From Schistosoma mansoni (taxonomy: Eukaryota; Platyhelminthes; Trematoda; Strigeidida; Schistosomatidae), in NCBI RefSeq assembly GCF_000237925.1, contig NW_017386026.1, forward strand, positions 1,922,001 to 1,986,000: a stretch of DNA of 64,000 bases. Reading direction: 5' to 3'. Within the stretch, counting starts at the first letter, position 1; every line of letters starts with the position of its first letter. A program made the position numbers and the translations under genes. The notes under the pieces were generated by a model. The model ran no database searches. It was not told the origin of the DNA and saw only the letters and a list, made by a program, of their open reading frames with translations. Below are positions 1-11,263 of the stretch, piece after piece.

Positions 1-1341
1 TCGAGATGTGATGTGTAACATTGCTGGTTACACAAGGCAATTTCGATTGCGATTGGTATATCCCGGGGTATTTGTCGAGTACTGATTGGTACAATGGGTC
101 TATGGTGTGCTTAATCGTGACTGGGGATAACCTGCAACCAGAACAAGGAGTTACGCTAACAGATAACTTAGTGTTTCCGTCTATTAACCTTCGTGAGCGT
201 GTGTCGATGAGTAGATTGTGGTGTTGTAACAGGTCTATACCAATGATTGGCATAGAGACGTCTGCAATAACGAAAATCCAGTATATGGTTTTGCGTAAAC
301 CCACGTTAAGGTAGACGTACCTTTTACCGTAAGTAGCGATCGGCTTTCCGTTTGCCGCCTGTAAACTTAAAACAGACTCGCGAAGTCTGTCGTCGGGATT
401 TGCTGGAAGAACGCTAACTTCTACGCCAGTGTCGACGAGGTAGCGAACTTTCGTAGTCACATCCGTGACATATAAGAGGCGGCTGTGTTCGCCGGCTACG
501 GTTGCCGTTAACGCGTGCCGGCTGGCAAGTTTCCCGAAATCTTATTCGTGTCAGTCGACTTTGAAGTCGGATAATTGCAAGGTTTCCTGCAATTTTTGGA
601 AAACTTACCGTACTGGTTATGATATCAGTACCAGTCGGGATTATCTGTCTCTCGTGGTCGAGAGCCAGATCGCTTACGTGAGGCGCTTCTATGCGGGGTT
701 TTTGACCGACTACGGTCATTGCGAACTCTAAGATATCGTGTAAGCGTGTGACATAGTTCGGCCATGTCAGTCGAGGTCGATTGGGGTTTTTCTTTGACGG
801 AAAAAACCTCGGCCTTAGAAGATCTAGTGGTTTCCAAGATTCGATCGGCAGATGCAGCTAGTTCATCTATGGCATTGTTTTGAAATGAAACAAGCACTGC
901 CTGCACCTGTTGAGGGAGTTTAGACAAGAAAAGTTGTCTAAATAGGCCATCATCGAAAGTTCGTTGGCTGATGACTTCTCTCATTCTAAGCAACATATCC
1001 GTCGCAGAACCATGTTGCAAGTCGATATTGTTCAGGAGTTGGTCTAACCGTTGTCGATCAGTTAGGTCTCCTCATTTTAAAATCGATAGCTTAAGCGTTT
1101 CGTAAGGTTCGGGAACATCACCAGTAAACATACTAGGTGTTACATACCTGTTAAACTCGCGCGGTAACGCCTTAACTACCGCGAGGAAACGTGCGCGCGA
1201 GTCTGTGATTCCGTGCATGCAAAAATCGGCTTCTGCATAGCAGAACCAGGACTCGATATTGTCGGGCCAAAATGGCGTTAACTAAATCGAAATAGGGGGA
1301 ATAGACTTAAACTTAAGAACCTTAGGAGAGTGTTCCGTCAT
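1..1341 (-). pseudogene. Gypsy-like gag and protease region, broken
   Basis: Reading leftward from an ATG at 1341, one frame encodes a gag-like protein, including LSKLPQQVQAVL, down to about 625. It is broken by a TAG near codon 20, a TGA near 1070, and a further TGA just after NPDWY that removes a zinc-knuckle position (NCRKPC follows). A different frame is then open from about 493 to the window edge. It encodes a retropepsin-like aspartic protease with the active-site triplet in YLVDTGVEVSVLP, followed by the conserved strand MPIIGIDLL. The gag-protease order, LTR and primer site upstream fit a Ty3/gypsy-type element. Reverse transcriptase would lie left of the window. The gag portion is clearly dead; the protease part shows no stop within the window. 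Confidence 0.8.
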
Positions 1342-1500
1342 AGTAATATAGATAACGAAAAATGTCTAAGTAAAATATATCCGGGAAAAAAAATTCGAGA
1401 AAAAAAGTATATCACAATATATAAAATTCAAATAAAGAATAACAATGAATAATAATATTCCAAAATGGAACAGACTCACAGTATTTTGACTTGGTGTACT

Positions 1501-1520
1501 AGATCACGTCGGTCTCACCA
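1501..1520 (-). promoter_or_regulatory. Candidate tRNA primer-binding site of the gypsy-like element
   Basis: On the minus strand, one base after the LTR end, the sequence begins TGGTGAGACCGACGTG. A TGG start complementary to a tRNA CCA end at this position is what LTR elements use to prime minus-strand synthesis. The tRNA species was not identified. Confidence 0.5.
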
Positions 1521-1521
1521 A

Positions 1522-1847
1522 TGATGATGCAACGGATGTTCTAATTTTACAACTAGTTACCAGTAGCACCTTCTATGTTCGATCGTTCCCAGTCAGATAG
1601 AAATCAGAAGTCAGACGAGAACAGGCAGGAAAGATATATTTGATTCGTTACCAATATATCGAGGACCTTTTCTATGAGCTGGCTAATGAAACGTAGGAGC
1701 TGTGTCCCACGCCGATTTGAAACGTGATCTGGTAAGGATGCATGACCGAAAGCCTTCAGCTAATCAAGTACACTTAAACAACGTGGTCAGCATCCAATGT
1801 CGAACACTTAATGAGCTATTGATTTTGGGGAATTATTTACAGCTACA
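1522..1847 (-). mobile_element. 5' LTR of the gypsy-like element
   Basis: The 326 bp start TGTAGCTGTAAATAATTCCC and end GCATCATCA on the minus strand, so they have TG...CA ends. They sit immediately before the primer site and the gag start at 1341. A diverged relative of its first 120 bp occurs at 5131-5256. The partner LTR lies outside the window, so age and target duplication cannot be judged. Confidence 0.6.
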
Positions 1848-2767
1848 ACCTGTAAGTCCATCAGACTAGAAATTACACTGTCACTAGATGATCCAGTTTA
1901 GATTGTTTGTGTTATAATATTTGAGATTTCCATTGGAATTAAAAGCATCTGGTCTAATCAACCTAAACTGACTCCTTCAGAATGAATGTAAAAGACTAGT
2001 CTCAATGAAGATAACCATTGTTTAATTCATACACGATTTCTAGGACATAGTCACAAATAACCTGCTTTTGATTATCAAGTTTGGTTTTGGGTTTCTCATT
2101 TCAGCTGGAAGAAGATGGTAGATGATCTGATCTCAGATCATCTTGAGAATCCGATAAAGTTTAAAAAAGTATTTAAGGTATCTGTCATCGTCAAATGACA
2201 TTCACAGAAGTTATGGAGCTTATAGATGAGGGTGATATGTGATGATATCGACTCCTAACCACAAGATTTTCGAAGCTGAATATACCATAAATGAGATGGT
2301 TTAAATCGGCCGTTGAACGATTGAAGAAGGACAAAGAAATTTTACGCAGGAAAACTAAATCTCGACAACATAGCCAAGCTATACACATGTGGTCAACCAA
2401 TAAAGGAATGACTTTTGTTCTAATTTTACAATTTTATAACAATGATTGTTAGGAACAACACTAATGACTCACCATATGACCATTCAGTGTACCGACAATG
2501 ATGTGATTTTGACGTGAACACTTGTTGATCATAAGTCTTTTCATGACAAATCAATTGGAATAGATCCATTATTCTATTAGTATAGATAAGTGCAGTAATA
2601 CGGATCTAGATATAAATACTCCAGTTTTACGGTAGAATACATGTTGTGCAAGGACGTGTTACTGGGTTCAGGATGTTTCGGTTAGTTTTATTGAGTTTTG
2701 TAGTACGGCCATAAGTGGTAAGTTTAAGACATCAGGGAATAATTGGGTTAGAATAATTAGGTTGGGA
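1848..2767. other. No recognised gene
   Basis: A+T-rich DNA with short open frames only (the longest, 69 codons at 2191-2400, has no recognisable motif). I see no exon, RNA gene or clear repeat boundary. Confidence 0.5.
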
Positions 2768-2985
2768 TTCTTCGTCGGACTATCCTGGGCAATCATTTCT
2801 GGTTGCTTCCAGCTGCTACTTATTCTTTTGATATATGCTTCCAATTTCTGCAGCAACGTGTTACTTGGTCTTCCTCTTTTCCTTTTCCCTTGGTAATTAC
2901 AAGTTGGAAATTGCCTCGTGATGCAGATTGGTGATTTCCTCAACGTATGTTTTATCCACCTCCGTCTTCCTTTCTTAATCCCTCC
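2768..2985 (-). pseudogene. C-terminal fragment of an RTE-like reverse transcriptase
   Basis: The minus-strand translation [17 protein letters not shown], then [18 protein letters not shown], matches the C-terminal tail of the RTE-like ORF at 23809-26580 ([34 protein letters not shown]). Similarity covers roughly 70 codons and then stops. The frame upstream has a stop and shift. It is a short dead remnant abutting the plus-strand tail repeat at 2981. Confidence 0.75.
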
Positions 2986-3125
2986 TGTAGCTCTTCTAGG
3001 ATTACTGCCGGCCCCAAGCCGAATGTAGGGTTAACAATCCTATCCCGTAAAAAACAAAACTACCGAAACAACGTTAACTCGAAAAACAGTCAGAGCCTAC
3101 ATGAAAATGTAGGCAACGCCACGAA
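2981..3125 (+). mobile_element. Diverged copy of the 129-bp non-LTR 3' tail repeat
   Basis: CTCCTGTAGCTCTTCT, then TACTGCCGGCCCCAAGCC and TCCTATCCCGTA, parallel the insertion at 13147-13275 in the same order and strand. It is more decayed than that copy. Its start overlaps the RTE fragment on the other strand, so the exact junction is unclear. Confidence 0.55.
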
Positions 3126-3149
3126 GTAAGGGAAAGACGAAGAACATTC

Positions 3150-3178
3150 AAGATAATCATAATAATAATAATAATAAT
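3150..3178. repeat. AAT-type trinucleotide microsatellite
   Basis: A run of about eight ATA/ATC units, mostly ATA, interrupted near its start. Confidence 0.8.
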
Positions 3179-3479
3179 CAGACCATTCACCATCAAGTGT
3201 TCACTTTTTAGTCAAGGCGGTTCTTGCTTAAGCATCGATAGGAAGTAGTGACCATGGCTAAGGCAATTTTGGCGTGACCACAAATGTGGTCACCCAGTGA
3301 GATGAGAATGACCCCTATATTTCAGCAACAGTACAAAATGCAAAGTGAGAGGGCGTATTCAACGTACTCATGGCCACACAAACAGTGTAGGTTAATGACG
3401 GATAACCACTAAAAGATGATGAAGGATATTAGCCAATAATTCGTATCTCACAACATACCCCAAAGTAAAAATACAAAGC

Positions 3480-5060
3480 AGAGGCATAAAAAATGATTTT
3501 GAAGCACTTTTTGTCTAATAGCTTCTTTTACACGGATGACGACACCCGAATATAAAGCTGAAAGTTGCCTATCTATCGTGGACTTTGACCGAGACAACGC
3601 GATAAAGGCATTCAGCACTTATGACACGGAAAAATTAAAGGGACTGGATGAACTGGACCCTAAAACACTGAGACAAATCGCAAAATATATTGCTGTCTTA
3701 GTGAACACGATATTTAATAAGTCACTTCATCAAGGTCAGTTACCTACGGACCTTAATTGTGCAATCACCAACACAATACGTAAAACGGGATCAAGACAAC
3801 TTGCACTTAGTTAAGAACCTGCCAACTACTGAAAAGAACAACCAAAATAGCCATAGTCTTGGAAAACAAAAACTGTTGAACATCGGACAACATGGTTCCA
3901 AAATAAAGTCCTCTTGAACAACAAACTTGCTTATAGCAAGAGAGCAATATACAGATGCTATAGATGATTGAAAAGTAGCGGATGTTTTGTACGCAGAATT
4001 CAACAAAGCATTTAATGGGGTGCCAAGAAGGTTTGACTACTCTTGAAGCTAGGAGGCCCAGGATGTACCGAACCTCTCTCAAAAAAGATCAACGACCAAT
4101 TAATTGTCGTTGACAGAAAGTAAGAACGTATTCCAAATCCTCCTCTTGAAAATCAATGCTGAGTAGAGTACCACAAGCCTGTATCCTAGATCTTTCTCTT
4201 TTTATAGTATACTTAAATGAACTCCCGAGTATATTTGAGTCCTCGCTGCTACTATACTCTGACAATGTGAAAATCTGGCTTGATAAAACAGGAGTACAAA
4301 TGTGAACTCCAGGCGAACGTAGATTTTATGTTTAGCTGGTTTAAAATATAGCTGATGCTTATCAATCCGGACAAGTATGTCTGCGTGCATATTGGAACAC
4401 AAAGGCGAAGGTATAGCATAGGGGAAGAGTGAGTGCCCGTAGTGCAGTCTCATAAGAATCCCGGGGTGACATTGAGGCATAATCTTATAATTGCAGCCCA
4501 CTGCTGCGCAGTCCCAGCTAAGGGGTTTAGAACCATATGGGCTTCAAGTCAGATACCAATATATTCACTACAGTATACTCAACATCAATGATGTCCAAAC
4601 TTGAAAACATCATTCCAGCTCAAAGTTCCTGTCCATAAGGTGGCTCAGATTTATTGGAAAAAGTACAGAGGACATCTATCTATTTTATTTCAGAATTCCA
4701 ATGTTCACCGTATAAAGTGTCTTGAGTAAGTAGGTCTGTTTACTTCATCACACCTCGGATTAAGAGGTGATCTGATGTCGATGCAGAGAGTACTAAGAAA
4801 TGATTTTTAGCCTAATAAATCTTCATTTTGTCTTCCTACCAGATCAGGACAACTTGGAGGATAAAGCATGAGGGTACAAAAAACTAGAACTAACAAAATA
4901 CCCATGACACTCAGGTTTTCATATCGAGTCACCAATTATTGTAAAGATGCTACAGGTATTCGAAGTCTGACAACGCCCTCACATGTAGCATCTTTATAAT
5001 CGAAATGTACCAACCCATTCAAATCAGAAGTCGTTAATGAACGGGTTTTAGGGTACATTT
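3480..5060 (+). pseudogene. Decayed CR1-like non-LTR reverse transcriptase
   Basis: Landmarks of a CR1-clade ORF2 appear in order but in shifting frames. Near 3640 is GLDELDPKTLRQIAKYI; near 3740 LHQGQLPTDLN. Near 3990 is ADVLYAEFNKAFN, the equivalent of the DFSKAFD palm motif. Near 4160-4250 are SRVPQACIL, LFIVYLNELP and LLLYSDN, the YADD-region equivalent. Near 4770 is RRGDLMSMQRVLRN and near 4915 FSYRVTNYCKDA. The palm catalytic DD is lost (SDN). Several stops and frameshifts are present. No terminal repeats or duplication were found. Confidence 0.8.
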
Positions 5061-5130
5061 AGAAACCTATCAGTATGTCTAAAAGCGTTTAGTCTAGGCG
5101 GGCCAGCGGTTACAAGAGGTGCGTACCCAC

Positions 5131-5256
5131 GCGTGATCTGATGTGGATGTGTAGCTGAGATCCATCAGCTAAGTGAGTCCAGCAAAACTAATGAGGTCAA
5201 AATCAATGTCGAAGACATGAAGAACTATTTATTTTGGGGAATTATTTTCAGCCACA
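5131..5256 (-). mobile_element. Partial LTR related to the one at 1522-1847
   Basis: The minus strand begins TGTGGCTGAAAATAATTCCC, against TGTAGCTGTAAATAATTCCC in the other copy. The two stay alignable for about 125 bp at roughly 70 percent by eye, through the shared CGTGATCTG block. The rest of the LTR is not recognisable. Confidence 0.5.
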
Positions 5257-7795
5257 CTTGGAACATGTTACTAGAAGAAATGGTTTCCACCCTTCGTTTG
5301 ATTCATTCAAGAGAAGACCAGACACACTCAGAAATTTACTTAAAAAGAACTAGCATAGACCGAAGGGCTTCTGTCCTTAACACACATATCTGAAACTGTG
5401 TTTGGAAAGGGAGCTAACTGATTGAAGTAAGGCATAAAAGCCCGCCCTAGCCCAAAAGCAGAGTTTGGTATAAAGGTTAAGTTTTTTGAAAGATTCTGAT
5501 AGTAGCTAATACTTGACACTGAGAAGTAGATACAACTGTAAAATAAAGTGATAGAAGTCATATCTAAACCAAGTCAGCAGCTAAAATACAAGGAGATACG
5601 AAATATCGCCACTGAAACATGATCAAACAGAAACCATGAAATTTTCTTTAATATTTTTGAGGTTCATCTTTCTCCATTTTATATAGACGCACGTTTACAG
5701 ACTGTAACACGAAAGTACTGATTTCTGTATCTATGTAGCATAGCTGCTTTCCATTACTGGAAAAGTGAAAGCCAGTTAAATGTGTTGAGACCAGCTTCGT
5801 GGGCTCGTCAACTTTATTCAATAACAAATGAACAGTTTTAAAAACATTAAGACCACAAATGAGTGAAATATTTGAGAAAAGATGCTTTAGATACAAAGCC
5901 CAAGATAGGACTGAGGAACAAACCTTACAAAAATAGACTACGACACATGATTATTTTATTTAGGTTATATAAGATTAAGAGGAAACCTGATAATAGCACA
6001 CAATACGCTACGTCAGCCAAGACAATTCAACAAAAAATATTCTATCGGAAACTCACTGTTACGCTCTTAGATGCAACCCCTAAACAATAGCACATTAAAG
6101 AGCTGAGATTCAAGTGTCATTTCATTTTCCCTGGCTAAAAGTTGCCCACATAAAGAATATTCTACCAGTGAAAGTGACTACATACTCTTCAGTGGATTCT
6201 ACGAACTTCTATATTTCCTCTTGAACTAACTTCGTTTGATGCAACCCTGGTAACGTAACTATTATCATCATCACGTACTATCAGTTTATCCAAATCCTGT
6301 TTTTAATAATCTCCGTTTACCTTTTGTTTTCATACTTCAGTCTGTTTACACTGTTCGCATTGGCAACTACTTGATTTAGTTGCTGTCTTCTACAGATTAT
6401 CGTCGTCTCCTAGCTATTTGTGTTAATACCTTTCCTTTATTACTTTTCACAATGCAGTCAATCTGCTTGGTAACGCGATAACTGCTGGTCCAAGAACCTT
6501 TACTGTCTTGAGACAGACATACTCACACAGATTATAATATATTGTGATGATTAGGAGTACTTGAATTATAGTACAAACTAAGAATCCCAGAAATAACGCT
6601 ATTTGATCAAGAATTACTAGGTAACCAAGAACGAATGTATTGTATTTGGAATTCGAAATCAGGCAGCCATTAAGTACAAATGGATCGCTCGTTCATATAA
6701 ACACCACATATATACAAACCCACAAACTACTGCCAAACTGATTAGAACTAGTACAGTTAAGTGACTAGACTAGTGCCTATTGGACAGCAGCATAAATCGA
6801 GAATTATATCAAAAAAACCAGAAAGAAACAAAAAATCGATTTGCCTAAATGTCACAAACATTGTGGATAAATAGACATAAATTCTGAGATTGTAACTTTC
6901 TGAGAAGAATATATATATATATAGCTAAACCGCTTATCGACTTTATGACTTCATATGACCGAACTTTTATTTACATTCGTTGAAGGAAATTTGACATTCC
7001 ATTGCACTATTAGTTAGTTACTTTTTGGTATTTATTGCATTACAAAAGTCCAGAAAAAAAATTATGCATTACAGATAAATTTGATTTCTAAATCTTGTAA
7101 TTTAAAGTACCACAATCTTTTCTAGTAGTAGTAATGCCAAATACAAATATTTTGCTGAATTACACCCTAGTTCATAAAGGTCACGGTAAGAAAATGTAAT
7201 TGACATTGTAGACGAATTTAGATACCACATTACCTAAATTTTTCAAAAGGACTAACTACCTTGAATAGTAGAAAACATATCAACTCTCACTTTTTATTAG
7301 CATGATAACTTCCATCTTTGGAATGTGGCTTCCAGGACAAATTTTTAATAACATTTATAACAATGATACTTTTTTCATCAAAACAACCGTATTTGGTGTA
7401 TACTAATCTACTTCAGCACCTTCAACACTATATTATGTTGATACAAAATTAATTAGGTTGATTATAGAAAGAAAAACAATTATTGATAAAAACAATCACA
7501 GATTGAAAGTAATCTTATCATGACCGATGAATGTATGAAGCTCTCTTTAATTATTTAAGAATGAAAATAACGAGACCCTACTGTTCACAATTTGAGAAAA
7601 TCTATTAATTAGGTTAGAGATTATTTAAAGAGCAGATACTATGGTAAACTATATTTACCTCCCTTATTATTGTTTTGTTTGAATATTCCCATTGATGTTT
7701 AGGACTGCAACTGGTCAGCCTCTTATTGGCATATGTGAATACTGTGCGTATTGCCTCGATAAAGCCTGAATTCACAAGTATCATAAGCAAAAATG
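5257..7795. other. No recognised gene (2.5 kb)
   Basis: A+T-rich sequence with many stops in all frames and a short TA run near 6906-6922. No exon, domain, RNA gene or repeat with clear boundaries was seen. Confidence 0.5.
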
Positions 7796-8022
7796 GATAG
7801 TGGCTAGCAATGATATCCAGGACGCACATTTCGTCTTATTTGAGACTCGTCAGTGGCTATCAGGACTCAGTAGCTGAGTGGATAACGCAATGGCGTTTGA
7901 AGCGAAAGGTATTGGGTTCGAGTCCCAGAGTGAACATCAACTCTGAGATGCAGCTACATCCAGCTGATGAGTTCCAAATAAGACGAAATGTGCGTTCTGG
8001 GATCCACTGCTAGCCACTATCA
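7796..8022 (+). mobile_element. Foldback pol III SINE with hammerhead arms, copy 1
   Basis: A plus-strand tRNA-like pol III promoter lies in the middle: A box TAGCTGAGTGGAT (7871-7883) and B box GGGTTCGAGTCCC (7914-7926). The two flanks, 7796-7853 and 7964-8022, are inverted copies of one another (near 88 percent by eye) and both hold a hammerhead core. Normal copies of this repeat (compare 56166-56400) have the ribozyme on one side only. The symmetric form therefore looks like a fusion of two copies or a template switch. It is intergenic. Confidence 0.75.
7957..8003 (+). ncRNA. Degenerate hammerhead ribozyme (Sm-alpha type)
   Basis: Stem I CCAG pairs with CTGG. The catalytic core CTGATGA and the GAA(A) box are both intact. 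Stem II (GTTC against AGAC) has a wobble and a mismatch, the cleavage-site base is T rather than the usual C, and stem I has an extra G. The core is therefore intact, but self-cleavage is expected to be weak. Confidence 0.65.
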
Positions 8023-8819
8023 ATCGTTGCCTATACTTAATTGTTTTCATGGTAGAATGTTAAATTATTAACTTTAAAATGACTTATTCTAACTGTCTTA
8101 TAATCAACATTCTCCTGACAGAGTTAACCTCACCTTATAAACAAGATGACAATCAGTAATCATTCAAGCTGAACTCATTTATATTTCTTTCGCTTTGTAA
8201 TTTATTTATTTGAATAGGTTGTTTGTTGTTATTTTTAGCACAACTTTGAAACTAATAACTGTGGAAATAACTTATTTGTTTTGTAATTCAATTCCATACT
8301 GTTTTACTATTCACGATATGTTTCCACAACAGTTATTTTTGACAACAGTTTTGACTGCAATTTATTGTTATCGTCATTTTCATTAAGCTTACCGTATGAG
8401 GTTTATTTGTTGCAATAATTCGCATGTGATAACGTAACTATTAAGATTTATGGATAAATACAATGATTCTATTTAGGAAACTATATGAATTATGATAATA
8501 ATTGGATACCATTATATGCGAAAAACCACTTTTACGTTAGCTCTGATCATCATTACTTAGTCATACACTTTTAATAATGTAAGTTGTTGAAGGGAAAAAA
8601 GAGAAACATGTTGATTATCATGTGGTCCAATGTCCAGTCTATTGTGATTATCAATTTTTAGTAGATTTAGTCTACTTAGAAGCTTTTACTCAGTGACATT
8701 ATTGACGCGTCAATCATCAAAACATATAACTGGATAGTTTTCTGCAATTCATGTTTCTCAATAATTCCTCAACTAATTACTGAAGTGGTTTTTTTGTGGA
8801 GATTTAGTATTTTCACAGT
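8023..8819. other. No recognised gene
   Basis: A+T-rich spacer between the two foldback SINEs; nothing recognised. Confidence 0.45.
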
Positions 8820-8866
8820 TGAAAGCATGAGTCAGTTAAAGCTAGATCATCAAGGAAAACCTGGAA

Positions 8867-8912
8867 GCACTGGACGACCGTTTCGTCCTATTGTGAGACT
8901 CCTCAGCAGTGC
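8867..8912 (-). ncRNA. Hammerhead ribozyme, left arm of foldback copy 2
   Basis: On the minus strand: stem I GCACTG with CAGTGC, core CTGAGGA (position 7 of the core tolerates any base), and stem II GTCT with GGAC closing on a seven-base loop. GAA is followed by a short stem III with cleavage base C. All conserved positions are present, so this copy is predicted competent. Activity itself is inference. Confidence 0.7.
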
Positions 8913-8981
8913 ACCGGAGCACTTAACCGATAGACTGGTAGGTTCTGGGTTCGAATCTCGCGAGTGAGGGATCGTAAATGC

Positions 8982-9027
8982 GCACTGCTAAGGAGTCCCA
9001 CAATAGGACGAAACGGCCGTCCAGTGC
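8982..9027 (+). ncRNA. Hammerhead ribozyme with a mutated core, right arm
   Basis: Stems I (GCACTG with CAGTGC), II (GTCC with GGAC) and III (ACGGCCGT) are perfect. The core reads CTAAGGA instead of CTGAGGA, changing the essential G5, so it is predicted inactive. Confidence 0.65.
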
Positions 9028-9078
9028 TTCCAGGTTTTCCTTGATGGTCTAGCTTCAATTGACTCATGCTTTCAATTA

Positions 9079-9857
9079 TGGTAATTACTGAAGTTCCTCA
9101 AATCTTAAACAATAAGGTCCCATTGTTTTCATTCTTAAATAATTAAAGAGAACTTCATACATTCATCGATCATGATAAGATTACTATCAATCTGTGATTG
9201 TTTTTATCAATAGTTACTTCTCTTTCTATAATCAACCTAATTAATGTTATACTAGCATACTTTAATACTAAAATTGCTTAAACAAACCAGTTTACTATAT
9301 ATAAATAATTTGAAAAGTAAACAATTATTTTGACTACCATAAATTCGACCCAGAAAACACATTCCAACAACATAACTAATCATGCTAATGAAAATTAATG
9401 AAAAAACGTTTCTCTACAGTATTGTTCAGATTGCATTTTTAAATTAGAACGTGAATTCAAGAAACCTTTTGATTTTGTATTATTTGAAAGTATTTCAGTT
9501 TTAGTATAATCAGTATGTACATCAGAAACACTTCTGATTATTTTCATAATAATTATTGTTTACCTGAACTGCTAATACAAATTTTGGTAAACTGTTTTAA
9601 GTGAGAAGGCAATACCTAAAACATGAAGATTGTTTGAACCATGTGGAGAGTAAACTTAAAATGAAGCAATTGAAAAGAAGCTTACAAACAACTGTGAATT
9701 TCAAAAGTTTACTATGGACATTATTCATCAAATATTAGACAACATCCATGCTACAAAGGTTTACAACAAGCTAAAAATTTGTCATAAACTCCATTCATAA
9801 ACATGAGCGTTATCTTGTAGAATACTGTTACGATAACTGCATCACATAATACGATTA
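9079..9857. other. No recognised gene
   Basis: A+T-rich spacer with no open frame or motif of note. Confidence 0.45.
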
Positions 9858-10344
9858 TGTTATATCCCGAAGAGAATTATGAATGGTAACTTTAAGAACT
9901 ATTTATGGACCAATATGATATGTATATTTCCTATTGTATAATTGTTAAGTAACTAAACTATTCATATTCGTGTCCCTCTTATTATAAGCTTTATTTTGAC
10001 TATAAGCTATTATTATACGTTTAATCATTCTTGAGTTATCTCAAGTCCATTAATTACTGTTCCCCCTATTCACAGCCACATTTGGTTAAATCTTGTACAA
10101 ATGTTATTTTCTATTTTATGGTACGATGTGGTCAGTTTGTTTGGTATATAAACCCAGTATGTTTGAGAATAATGATTCATATTGCTGAGGCTGTTATTGG
10201 TGTTCTGGACTTAACTAGCTGGGCTAGGCAGAAAGCAGGATTGATCAGTACTCAAGACTGCTCATACGGCTTTTGTGTATCATAGCTTTGATCGATAATT
10301 CGCTCCTCTCTGATTGGCGGGAACCGGCACGTTCATATATTAAA
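9858..10344 (+). mobile_element. Solo LTR, about 487 bp
   Basis: It starts TGTTATATCCCGAAGAG and contains the TATA box GGTATATAAACCC at about 10141. It ends in G+C-rich sequence with GGCGGGAACCGGCACG before TATTAAA, a probable decay of a ...CA terminus. A second, 3'-truncated copy lies at 40472-40765. No primer site or polypurine tract flanks it and no target duplication was found, so it is probably an old solo LTR of a gypsy-type family. Family name is not assigned. Confidence 0.65.
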
Positions 10345-10577
10345 CTGGGCACACACTCAATAGATATAACAAATTACTAATAAAAATCGGATAGTCTGAA
10401 ATCTAAGTTTTATAAAAGCTGAATTTCTTTATAAAAAATTATTTTTGTCTATGTACTAAGATGTGGTTTACGAAATCTACTGAGTAGTTTTACTCATACT
10501 GCCAACTTACAATTATTATCAGTATGAGGTTGTGGAGATTGTTGATTTATTGATTGAGATCATGAATCGATGAATGT

Positions 10578-10700
10578 TAGACCACCATTGAAAACCTGAA
10601 AGTACTGGACGTCTATTTCGTCCTAGTATGGGCGCATCCACTGTCCCGCATCTGGGATTGAAACCCAGGACTTTCAGTCTAATCCATTAGACAATTTATT
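10578..10700 (-). mobile_element. Hammerhead-family SINE, ribozyme deleted
   Basis: On the minus strand a tRNA-like unit (TCTAATGGATTAG, then B box GGGTTTCAATCCC) runs into GTGGATGCGCCC. It continues directly with AGGACGAAATAGACGTCCAG. The bases that would form stem I and the CTGANGA core are missing, so it cannot be a ribozyme. The tail GGTTTTCAATGGTGG matches the other copies. Confidence 0.65.
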
Positions 10701-11263
10701 AGTGTCAAAATATGTCATATCACGGTACTCAAAAACCGAAATAGGTTCGTAATACATTTGTTTGCTAAGTACCTGGAGTCCGTATTCACTAATGGTTTGG
10801 AATCAAGATTTTACAACTTGCCATCCCGGTTTAAGCGTCTAACGCTCGTTTTTGATCCTTTCAATTTCATAAACACCACCCCTCATGATGTGCAGATAAT
10901 GAGCAAGATAAAAATCAACAATTACTTTTACATTCAATGAAAATGACAAATCACAAAAACTTAAGAACTCTCCTACTTTAATTCAGTCCAATGTAATATA
11001 GATTTGAACTGATTAAAGTCATAAACTTCAGTATTCATATACCAAAAAAATAGATTTCCATAGGCAATTACCACTACATTATACACTACAACAAAACAAC
11101 AAGCGTATTAAAAAGGCATAGTATTTCTGATGAATAAATAAATAAAATGATAACAAAAATCAAACAAAAGTTATAAAAAGAAGGAAGTGGTATACAAAAA
11201 AAATATATAAGGAGATAAACAGGATTTTGTAAGAAGTTAGATTAAAGTGGTTGAGAAAAGGTG
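10701..11263. other. No recognised gene
   Basis: A+T-rich sequence; a 60-codon open frame at 10758-10940 has no recognisable feature. Confidence 0.45.

Larger units (their letters stand above)
8820..9078 (+). mobile_element. Foldback pol III SINE with hammerhead arms, copy 2
   Basis: Two arms of about 95 bp, 8820-8913 and 8981-9078, are inverted copies (about 94 percent by eye). They surround a short middle with a plus-strand B box GGGTTCGAATCTC (8947-8959). The A-box half seen in the 56166-56400 copy is mostly missing. Each arm carries a hammerhead motif, one per strand. It is the same family as the other hammerhead SINEs in the window. Confidence 0.75.

Noticed and set aside
4946-5001. Short palindrome TAAAGATGCTACA / TGTAGCATCTTTA
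   Set aside because: 13-bp arms in a decayed element; no T-run, no other copies seen.
7860-7930. Possible tRNA gene
   Set aside because: A and B boxes are present, but there is no cloverleaf with a 7-bp acceptor stem. It is the SINE promoter.
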